A stretch of 32,064 bases of DNA from Lachnospiraceae bacterium (GTDB taxonomy: Bacteria; Bacillota; Clostridia; Lachnospirales; Lachnospiraceae): NCBI GenBank assembly GCA_024681795.1, contig JAILAD010000012.1, positions 1-32,064 of the forward strand, given 5' to 3'. This document shows positions 6,619-13,778 of the stretch, piece after piece; within the stretch, counting starts at the first letter, position 1; each line of letters opens with the position of its first letter. A model generated the notes under the pieces. That model saw only the letters and a list, made by a program, of their open reading frames with translations, was not told the origin of the DNA and searched no databases. Both the position numbers and the translations under genes were made by a program.

Positions 6619-8232
6619 ATGAAATTTGACATTGATCATTTAGACAGAACTTACATTATTGCGGAAATGTCCGCAAATCATGCAGGCAGCATTGAGCGGG
6701 CCAAAGAGATTATCCGGAAAGCCAAAGAGGCCGGTGCGGATTGTATCAAAATCCAGACCTATACGCCCGACACGCTGACGATAGACTGCAGCAATGAATT
6801 TTTCACGGTAAAGGACGGCACCTGGGAAGGCGAGAATCTTTACGGCCTTTACGGAAAAGCATATACACCGTGGGAATGGCAGAAGGAATTAAAGGAAGAG
6901 GCGGACAGGGCAGGAATTGATTTCCTTTCCACACCGTTTGATAAAACCGCGGTAGATTTTTTAGAGAAACTGGGCCTTGAATTCTATAAAATTGCCTCCT
7001 TCGAAATTGTGGATCTGCCATTGATTTCCTATGTGGCATCCAAACAAAAACCGATGATTATTTCGACGGGGATGGCCACGAAGGAAGAGATTAAAGAAGC
7101 ACTCGAAACGGTTTATGCAACCGGTAATCACCGGGTGGCGCTGTTGAAATGTTCCAGTGTATATCCTGCGGATCCGGCCCAAATGCATTTGTCTACAATT
7201 GCAGACATGAGAGAAAGTTTTCCCGGGGTTCCGATTGGTTTGTCCGATCACTCCATGGGACATTTCAGCGCCGGAATTGCGGTCTCCATGGGCGCAAAGA
7301 TTATCGAAAAGCATTTCTGCCTGGGACGCGAAATTGAAAATCCGGATGCATCATTTTCCATGACCCCGGCCGAATTCAAAGAAATGGTCGACAATATCAG
7401 GGAAATCGAATCGGCAATGGGAGAGCCGTACTACGGCGTGTCTCCGAAGGAAGAGACAAGCGTTGTTTTCCGCCGCTCGATTTTTGCCGTGGAAGATATC
7501 AAAGCAGGAGAAAGACCGGATGAAAAGAATGTCAGAATTATCCGTCCGGGTTACGGGATAAAACCGAAGTACATCGATGATATTAAGGAACTTGAATTTG
7601 AAAAAGAGGTGGCATACGGCACACCGGTTACCTTTGATCTGTTTAAAAAGGGAGCGGTTCTGTTTCTGACCAATAACGAAAATACGGCTGAACTGTATGA
7701 ATGGTTAAAGGAAAAAGAGGTCTATACCTGCCGTATCGGCCGGAAAATTACGCCTGAAATGATTCGGGCATTAAAGCCGTCATTTATTGTCAGCTTTAAT
7801 TACCGCTATATCATTCCGAAAGAAATAATTGAATTTATGGACGGACGGATCGTTAACCTGCATATTTCATATCTTCCCTATAATCGCGGTTCAAGTCCGA
7901 ATTTCTTCAGCTTTTACGACAATACCCCGAAGGGTGTCACCATTCACAGAATGGCACCCGGACTCGATACGGGAGATATTCTCTGTCAGAGGGAAGTTTT
8001 GTTTGACGAGGAAAAGGAGACCTTCCGTCAGGCGTATGATAAGCTGATTGAGGAAATCGGGGAACTGTTTAAAGAAAACTGGGACGATATCAAGTCGGGT
8101 AAAATACAGGGCGTGAAACAATCCGGTGCCGGAAGTTACCATACCATGAAAGAGTTTCACGCTATCACGGACGGCCGTGATTTTAACTGGGATTTAAAGA
8201 TTGCGGATGCGATTCGCAGCCTGAAGCAGTAA
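6619..8232 (+). CDS. pseI: Pseudaminic acid synthase PseI fused to a formyltransferase domain
   Basis: The product is 537 residues, against about 345 for ordinary PseI. Residues 1-343 are a complete PseI/NeuB-type synthase that condenses a 2,4-diamido-2,4,6-trideoxy-altrose with phosphoenolpyruvate. Visible motifs include FLSTPFD, YKIASFEI, ISTGMATKEE, LKCSSVYP, GLSDHSMGH and IEKHF, followed by the antifreeze-like (SAF) domain ending near GTPVTFDL. Residues ~346-537 form a formyltransferase domain like that of methionyl-tRNA or sugar N-formyltransferases. It has the catalytic triad in NLHISYLPYNRG (Asn413, His415) and LDTGD (Asp450). These residues match Asn106, His108 and Asp144 of E. coli Fmt. 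There is almost no linker. The ATG at 6619, with GGGGAAG just upstream, is preferred to an in-frame TTG at 6586. The gene follows pseF by 53 bases. I infer that the second domain formylates an amino group of the same sugar, perhaps replacing PseH. Confidence 0.9.
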   Translation: MKFDIDHLDRTYIIAEMSANHAGSIERAKEIIRKAKEAGADCIKIQTYTPDTLTIDCSNEFFTVKDGTWEGENLYGLYGKAYTPWEWQKELKEEADRAGIDFLSTPFDKTAVDFLEKLGLEFYKIASFEIVDLPLISYVASKQKPMIISTGMATKEEIKEALETVYATGNHRVALLKCSSVYPADPAQMHLSTIADMRESFPGVPIGLSDHSMGHFSAGIAVSMGAKIIEKHFCLGREIENPDASFSMTPAEFKEMVDNIREIESAMGEPYYGVSPKEETSVVFRRSIFAVEDIKAGERPDEKNVRIIRPGYGIKPKYIDDIKELEFEKEVAYGTPVTFDLFKKGAVLFLTNNENTAELYEWLKEKEVYTCRIGRKITPEMIRALKPSFIVSFNYRYIIPKEIIEFMDGRIVNLHISYLPYNRGSSPNFFSFYDNTPKGVTIHRMAPGLDTGDILCQREVLFDEEKETFRQAYDKLIEEIGELFKENWDDIKSGKIQGVKQSGAGSYHTMKEFHAITDGRDFNWDLKIADAIRSLKQ

Positions 8233-8256
8233 ACAGACGGTATAGAATATGTATCG

Positions 8257-8397
8257 AATGGCTCGCATGTCGGAATCATTACAATCGTCCGCTGTATAAA
8301 TATGTACTCGAGCGAGTGACTTGCTGGACTCCGCCGAGGCGAACCTGTGCCAACTTGAGTCCTCGGCGGAGTTCGTGAAGGCACGATGCGAGCCATT
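8257..8397. repeat. 141-bp nested inverted-repeat element between pseI and pseG
   Basis: The ends are perfect 12-bp inverted repeats, AATGGCTCGCAT (8257-8268) and ATGCGAGCCATT (8386-8397). Inside lies a second, GC-rich perfect 12-bp pair, ACTCCGCCGAGG (8328-8339) and CCTCGGCGGAGT (8361-8372), extendable by two pairs including a G-T. A near-palindrome ACTCG-AG-CGAGT is at 8306-8317. GAGTCC at 8357-8362 could compete for the left inner arm. The element fills most of the 237-base gap between pseI and pseG, which is otherwise AT-rich. No T run follows, so it is not a standard terminator. It looks like a mobile palindromic (REP/MITE-like) unit or a structured RNA; short frames across it are not convincing genes. 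Confidence 0.85.
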
Positions 8398-8469
8398 TTG
8401 ATAAATATGGAAATGTGATATTACTATTGCGTGTAAAGATAAAAATACGGAAAGGAAGTACGAAACAAC

Positions 8470-9528
8470 GTGAGAATTCTCATGCGTGCGGATTGTAATG
8501 CGAATATCGGACAGGGGCATGTGATGCGCCTGTTATCCGTTGCGGATGCATTAACCGCAATGAATGTTTCGTGCGCGTTTGCGGTTGCGAAAGAAACCTC
8601 CGCCGAACGGATGAAAGACAGGGGATATGAAGTTTTTACGCTGTTTTCTTCTTATACCGAAATGGAATCGGAAACGGAAGAACTGACAGGGATTGTCCGT
8701 TCATTCGGTGCGGATTTGCTTCTTCTGGACAGTTATTATGTATCCGATACATACATGAAAACCATGAGAAAAATTGTATATACCGGATATCTGGATGATG
8801 TATATGCTTTTGCGTATCCCGTGGATTTGCTGATTAATTACAATGTATATGCGAATCCCGAACGGTATAAAGAACTTTATGAGTCGGAAGGCGTGATGCT
8901 TCCGTCGATGATTACAGGCCCCGCTTATGCGCCGCTTCGGGCGGAATTTGCCGGTATTCCGAAAAGGGAACAGAACAGGGAAGTCCGGAAAATCGCACTT
9001 TCTTTCGGTGGTGCGGATCCGCTGCATATGGCAAAGAAATTTCTGGAGACTTTAATCAATTACAGGATGCCGGATTGCGAGATTCATATGATTCTCGGTG
9101 CAATGGAGCCGGATCTGGAAGAATTAAAAAAACTGGAAGACAAGTATTCGTGGCTTAAACTTCATGTGAATATTCCGAACATGAAGGAGGTTTTGCAGCA
9201 AATGGATCTTATCGTATCCGCAGCGGGAAGCACGCAGTATGAAATCTGTGCATGCCGGATTCCCTGCATCTGCTTTTCCATGGCGGATAACCAGATTCCC
9301 GGAGGGGAGGAATTCGGAAGACTCGGAATTTTTCATTATGCGGGAGATGTCAGATTCAATCCGTCCTTTTATACCGATCTGATTGATGAAGTTACGAAAC
9401 TTAAAGACGATTATGAAAGACGCGTTTTGATGGCGGAAAAAGAACATGAACTGATTGACGGAAACGGTGCAGTACGAATGGCAAAGCGTATCATGGAGAT
9501 TTATTCCGGAGGTGAAAAGCATGAATAA
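8470..9528 (+). CDS. pseG: UDP-2,4-diacetamido-2,4,6-trideoxy-altrose hydrolase PseG
   Basis: PseG removes UDP from the nucleotide-linked altrose derivative, giving the free sugar that PseI uses. The 352-residue protein has the two-Rossmann GT-B-like layout. The N-terminus is typical, with ADCNANIGQGHVMR; His17 lies at the position of the catalytic histidine of Campylobacter PseG. Other conserved pieces are LLLLDSYYVS (about 78-87), SFGGADP (about 178-184) and SAAGSTQYEIC (about 248-258), the UDP-binding loop. Translation starts at a GTG with AAAGGAAG 11 bases upstream. It is separated from pseI by the nested inverted-repeat element and overlaps the next gene by 8 bases, so those two are translationally linked. 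Confidence 0.92.
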   Translation: MRILMRADCNANIGQGHVMRLLSVADALTAMNVSCAFAVAKETSAERMKDRGYEVFTLFSSYTEMESETEELTGIVRSFGADLLLLDSYYVSDTYMKTMRKIVYTGYLDDVYAFAYPVDLLINYNVYANPERYKELYESEGVMLPSMITGPAYAPLRAEFAGIPKREQNREVRKIALSFGGADPLHMAKKFLETLINYRMPDCEIHMILGAMEPDLEELKKLEDKYSWLKLHVNIPNMKEVLQQMDLIVSAAGSTQYEICACRIPCICFSMADNQIPGGEEFGRLGIFHYAGDVRFNPSFYTDLIDEVTKLKDDYERRVLMAEKEHELIDGNGAVRMAKRIMEIYSGGEKHE

Positions 9529-10594
9529 ATCCGGAAGAGTCTATGTATGCCACACCTATTACCATGTTTTTGTCACCTGCTTAAAGGAACTGAATTTAAA
9601 AGACCGGAGTGAACCGGCAGATCTGGTGTTGTCCACGATGTCCACCGATTTCGAGGATTTTCCGAAGCGGTTTGAAGAGTCCGGAATATTCCGGTCCGTA
9701 ATAATGTTTGATGAAAAAAGGGAGAGTAATTTCCCGGAGCTGGACCATTTAAGGGACGACAAAGGGAATATCATTTCCAATATGTATAACCGCATCCGTT
9801 TCACGAAGAAATTCGCGAAATGCCAGGAACCGTATATTCCGGTGGATTTCAGGCAGTATCGGGAGATTTATGTATTCTGCGACACGGATCCGATCGGCTA
9901 TTATTTAAACAGGAATCATATTTATTATCATGCCGTGGAAGACGGCTATAACACCTTAAGGCCCTGTGTTTATTCCAGATTCGACAATCAAGGGCATTGG
10001 AAATTAAAGAAATTTTTCTCAAAGAAGCTGAATTTAATCTTTATCCGTGACGGTTACGGAAAGTATTGTCTGGATATGGAAGTCAATGACATAAGCGTCA
10101 TAAAAGACGACCCGGATGTTTATAAAGAAGTACCGAGAAACGCCCTGATGGAGTCGCTTGATAAAGAATCCAGGGAACTGATTATCCGCACTTTTGTACG
10201 TGGTTATGATAAAATGACAGAGGTGGGACGTTCCATTGAAGGCGACAGGAAAAATATTCTCATTCTGACGGAACCGCTGACTCCTTCCTTCGATACCAGG
10301 GAAAGGATATTCAGGGATCTGGTGGACGAATATTCCAAAGAAGGCAGGGTATTTATCAAGCCGCATCCGAGGGACGACCTGGACTATCGCAGCAGATTTG
10401 CGGATGTTTTGCAGTTTGACCGGACTATTCCGATGGAGATTTTCAATTTTTTTGAAGAAATCCATTTTGACCTTCTGGTTGCGGTATACACCGAACTCGG
10501 AAGCGTGAAATTTGCAGACAGGGCAATCCAGCTCGGGCATGATTTTATGGACCGGTATGAAGACCCGGCGATACACAGAAAGAGCGTAACATGA
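9521..10594 (+). CDS. Sialyltransferase-like glycosyltransferase (candidate pseudaminyltransferase)
   Basis: From the ATG at 9521, with GGAGGTG at 9508-9514, the product is 357 residues. It shows the two signatures shared by the bacterial sialyltransferase families GT38, GT52 and GT80. The first is the acidic-acidic-Gly motif, here EDG at residues 140-142 in HAVEDGYNT. The second is the HP motif, here KPHPRDD with His282-Pro283. A later segment, VAVYTELGS, could be the Ser/Thr dyad region. These motifs bind and act on CMP-nonulosonate donors. Because it directly overlaps pseG and follows pseF and pseI, I infer that it transfers pseudaminic acid from CMP-Pse. The acceptor could be a surface polysaccharide or a protein such as flagellin. 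No signal peptide is seen, so it acts in the cytoplasm or at the inner membrane face. Family assignment is by motif only. Confidence 0.75.
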   Translation: MNKSGRVYVCHTYYHVFVTCLKELNLKDRSEPADLVLSTMSTDFEDFPKRFEESGIFRSVIMFDEKRESNFPELDHLRDDKGNIISNMYNRIRFTKKFAKCQEPYIPVDFRQYREIYVFCDTDPIGYYLNRNHIYYHAVEDGYNTLRPCVYSRFDNQGHWKLKKFFSKKLNLIFIRDGYGKYCLDMEVNDISVIKDDPDVYKEVPRNALMESLDKESRELIIRTFVRGYDKMTEVGRSIEGDRKNILILTEPLTPSFDTRERIFRDLVDEYSKEGRVFIKPHPRDDLDYRSRFADVLQFDRTIPMEIFNFFEEIHFDLLVAVYTELGSVKFADRAIQLGHDFMDRYEDPAIHRKSVT

Positions 10595-10929
10595 AAAATG
10601 AGATGACCTGCGAAGAGGTACAAAAGAATATCCCGAAATTCATCGATACCAGGATGGACAGCAGGGACTCCCTTGCATTTATCAGACATATTGAGCATTG
10701 CAAGACCTGCATGGAGGAACTGTCCGTAGAGTATCTTGTTGTCGTGGGAGTAAAGCGCCTGGATTCCGCATCGGCATTCAATCTGAATCAGGAACTCGAA
10801 GAACTGATGTATAAAAACGAAAGAAAAGCGAAGAACAGACAACAGATTTCCCTGATTATATTTTTTATCGCAATTCTCCTTGCCGTTGTCGGCGGGTATT
10901 TCTTATCAAAGATGATTCTGGGGTACTGA
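10591..10929 (+). CDS. Zinc-finger anti-sigma-like single-pass membrane protein
   Basis: This 112-residue protein has an N-terminal zinc-finger of the anti-sigma type: Cys7 followed by H-x3-C-x2-C (His33, Cys37, Cys40). A charged linker and one hydrophobic helix near residues 87-109 follow, placing the finger in the cytoplasm. In ZAS/zf-HC2 proteins this domain binds and holds an ECF sigma factor. No sigma gene lies in the window, and almost nothing follows the helix, so there is no external sensing domain. It overlaps the preceding glycosyltransferase by ATGA and is therefore coupled to the end of the pse cluster. It may be a minimal anti-sigma or a zinc-finger scaffold without that function. 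Confidence 0.75.
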   Translation: MKNEMTCEEVQKNIPKFIDTRMDSRDSLAFIRHIEHCKTCMEELSVEYLVVVGVKRLDSASAFNLNQELEELMYKNERKAKNRQQISLIIFFIAILLAVVGGYFLSKMILGY

Positions 10930-10965
10930 AAAAAATTGTAAATAAGGGATGTAAAGGAATCACGA

Positions 10966-13716
10966 ATGAATAAAATTTTACTGATAGACGGACACAGCAT
11001 ATTAAACAGGGCATTCTACGGAGTGCCGGACCTGACGAACAAAAACGGTCTGCATACAAATGCCGTTTTCGGGTTTTTAAATATCATGCTGAAAGCCATC
11101 GAAGACGAAAAACCGACGCATCTTGCTGTTGCGTTTGATTTGCATGCGCCGACCTTCCGTCACGAAATGTATAAAGAATACAAAGGAACCAGACATCCGA
11201 TGCCGGATGAACTGCGTGAGCAGGTACCGGTAATGAAGGAACTTCTGAAATCCATGAATATTCCGATTATGGAAAAAGCCGGACTGGAGGCGGATGACAT
11301 GCTCGGAACCGCGGCCAAAAAATCACAGGCGGAAGGCTGGGATGCCGTAATTCTTTCCGGAGACCGGGATTTGCTGCAAATCAGTGATGAACATATCAAA
11401 ATCAGAATTCCCAAAACCAAGGGCGGAAAGACTGAGGTGGAAGAGTATTTTCCTGCGGATGTGGCGGAAAAATACGGTGTTACACCGAAACAGTTTATTG
11501 ACGTAAAAGCCCTGATGGGCGATTCTTCCGACAATATTCCGGGGGTTCCGAAGGTCGGGGAAAAAACCGCTGTTTCGCTGATTCAGGAATTCGGCTCCAT
11601 TGAAGGTATTTATGCGAATATTGACTCAGTCGGTAAAACATCAATTAAGGCTTCCCTTGCGGAAAACACGGATATGGCATACTTTTGCAGGAAACTGGTT
11701 ACGATTATTACGGATGCCGAACTTCCGATTGAACTTTCCGATGCCGTAATCGGTGATTTCTATAACGAGAATTCTTTTGCAAAGATTAAAGAACTGGAAT
11801 TAAAATCATTCTTTTCCAAATTCGATGTTTCTTCCGTCAAGGGAAAAACAGAAACCATGGTTCTCTGTTTTGATGGTTTTACGGACGGAAAGCAGGAAAT
11901 TACGGAACTTTTGAAGAATGCCGGCAGGGCAGGTTTAAAGATTCATTTTTTATCTCCGGAAGAGAGAGGGCAGATGGAAACAACCGGAGAACAGTTGTCC
12001 TTATTTGACCGGGCTTGTGAAACAGACTCCGCCGGATTAAAGCCGCGCAGTATGAAAGCGGCTTCCGTTTCCGTTCGGGACAAAACGCTTTCTTTTGTGA
12101 TCAGAACAAGAAGTGAAGAAGAAGAATTTACGGATTTACTGAAGAATTTTATCCGCAGGGACGGCTGCATACTTGTTGTTGCCGGAGTAAAGAATTATTA
12201 CCGATTCCTGCCGGAAGAGAAGAAAGGACAGCCTTCCCGGCTGATTTCGGATTCTTTCTTCGATCCCGTAATCGGGGCATATCTTTTAAATCCGCTGAAG
12301 AATGATTACGAAGAAGAAAGCGTGATTGAACAGTATGACAATCCGGATTTTACACCCTATGTAACAATTTTCGGAAAGGGCGCCGATCCGCTTTCGGATG
12401 CTGACAGGGGGAAATACCTTCAGTATCTCGGAACCGTATCAAACGGGCTTTTCAATGCCTCTGAAAAGATTGAAAAAGAACTGGAAAACGCGGGAATGCT
12501 GGAAGAGCTGTTTGAAAAGATCGAAATGCCGCTTTCCCTTGTTCTTTATGAGATGGAAACGGAGGGAATCAGAATTCTTCCGAACGAATTAAAGCAGTAT
12601 TCCGAACGCTTACAGGGACGCATCGAAGAACTTCAGGTGCAGATTAAGGAAGCGGCCGGAGAGGATTTTAATATCAATTCACCGAAACAGCTGGGGGAAA
12701 TTTTATTCGAAAAGATGCAGATTCCGGGCGGAAAGAAGACGAAGACCGGATATTCCACCGCAGCGGACGTGCTCGAAAAACTGGCACCGGAATATCCTTT
12801 TGTGGCAGATATTCTGGAATACCGGGCACTGACCAAATTAAAATCCACATACGCGGACGGACTTGCAACCCAGATTGCTTCCGACGGCCGGATTCATACG
12901 ACGTTCCAGCAGACCGTTACCGCAACCGGAAGGCTTTCTTCCACAGATCCGAATCTGCAGAATATCCCGATTAAAACCGAACTCGGAAGGGAATTACGAA
13001 AGGTATTCGTACCGAAGCCGGGATTTGTTTTCATGGATGCGGATTATTCGCAGATTGAACTTCGTATTCTGGCGCATATGTCCGGGGATCCGGAACTGAT
13101 TGAAGCATATAATTCCGGGAAGGATATTCATGCAATTACGGCATCCAAAGTATTTCATGTACCGTTTGATGAAATTACGCCCCTTCTCAGAAGGCGTGCC
13201 AAAGCGGTAAATTTCGGTATTGTATACGGAATTTCCTCCTTCGGATTAAGTCAGGATCTGAATCTTTCGAAGAAAGAAGCACAGAGTTATATCGACCAGT
13301 ATTTCGTCACTTATCCCGGAATTAAGGGATTTCTGGACGGTGCCGTAAGCGAAGCAAAAAAGACGGGATATTCCAAAACCATGGCAGGAAGAAGGAGACC
13401 GATTCCGGAACTGAAATCCTCAAATTTCATGCAGCGTTCCTTCGGTGAAAGAGTTGCCATGAATGCTCCGATTCAGGGAACTGCGGCAGATATCATGAAA
13501 ATTGCGATGATCAACGTCCGGGATGCGCTTGCCGGAGAAAAGCTGGAAAGCCGCGTTCTGATTCAGGTTCATGATGAACTTCTGCTGGAAGTAAAAGAGC
13601 CGGAGACGGAAAGAGTTCGTCAAATCCTGAAGGGTGAGATGGAAAGAGCCGCAGACCTTCTGGTAAAGCTGGAGGTGGATCTTCATACCGGAAATACCTG
13701 GTATGATGCAAAATAA
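10966..13716 (+). CDS. polA: DNA polymerase I
   Basis: The product is 916 residues, a normal length. Residues 1-290 form the 5' nuclease, with LLIDGHSILNRAFYG, YKGTRHPMP, EADDMLGT and GDRDLLQ, then GDSSDNIPGVPKVGEKTA. The central region (about 300-560) has the shape of the 3'-5' exonuclease domain but lacks its DxE metal motif, so proofreading is probably absent, as in several Firmicutes enzymes. The polymerase domain carries motif A DYSQIELR (from Asp693), motif B RRRAKAVNFGIVYG (742-755) and motif C VHDE (868-871). The enzyme fills gaps and removes RNA primers in replication and repair. AAAGGA lies just before the ATG. It starts 36 bases after the anti-sigma-like gene and may have its own weak promoter. 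Confidence 0.98.
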   Translation: MNKILLIDGHSILNRAFYGVPDLTNKNGLHTNAVFGFLNIMLKAIEDEKPTHLAVAFDLHAPTFRHEMYKEYKGTRHPMPDELREQVPVMKELLKSMNIPIMEKAGLEADDMLGTAAKKSQAEGWDAVILSGDRDLLQISDEHIKIRIPKTKGGKTEVEEYFPADVAEKYGVTPKQFIDVKALMGDSSDNIPGVPKVGEKTAVSLIQEFGSIEGIYANIDSVGKTSIKASLAENTDMAYFCRKLVTIITDAELPIELSDAVIGDFYNENSFAKIKELELKSFFSKFDVSSVKGKTETMVLCFDGFTDGKQEITELLKNAGRAGLKIHFLSPEERGQMETTGEQLSLFDRACETDSAGLKPRSMKAASVSVRDKTLSFVIRTRSEEEEFTDLLKNFIRRDGCILVVAGVKNYYRFLPEEKKGQPSRLISDSFFDPVIGAYLLNPLKNDYEEESVIEQYDNPDFTPYVTIFGKGADPLSDADRGKYLQYLGTVSNGLFNASEKIEKELENAGMLEELFEKIEMPLSLVLYEMETEGIRILPNELKQYSERLQGRIEELQVQIKEAAGEDFNINSPKQLGEILFEKMQIPGGKKTKTGYSTAADVLEKLAPEYPFVADILEYRALTKLKSTYADGLATQIASDGRIHTTFQQTVTATGRLSSTDPNLQNIPIKTELGRELRKVFVPKPGFVFMDADYSQIELRILAHMSGDPELIEAYNSGKDIHAITASKVFHVPFDEITPLLRRRAKAVNFGIVYGISSFGLSQDLNLSKKEAQSYIDQYFVTYPGIKGFLDGAVSEAKKTGYSKTMAGRRRPIPELKSSNFMQRSFGERVAMNAPIQGTAADIMKIAMINVRDALAGEKLESRVLIQVHDELLLEVKEPETERVRQILKGEMERAADLLVKLEVDLHTGNTWYDAK

Positions 13717-13778
13717 ATCTCCGAAGTAATCTTCGAAATTAAGAAGAAAACGGTGACAAAACCGGAAAAATCAATACA

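Noticed and set aside
8157-8396. 79-residue reverse frame across the inverted-repeat element
   Set aside because: Its content is set by the palindromic arms, it overlaps the pseI end and lacks a start signal.
13721-13740. Short hairpin CGAAG-TAAT-CTTCG after polA
   Set aside because: Only five pairs and no T run, so it is unlikely to end transcription.
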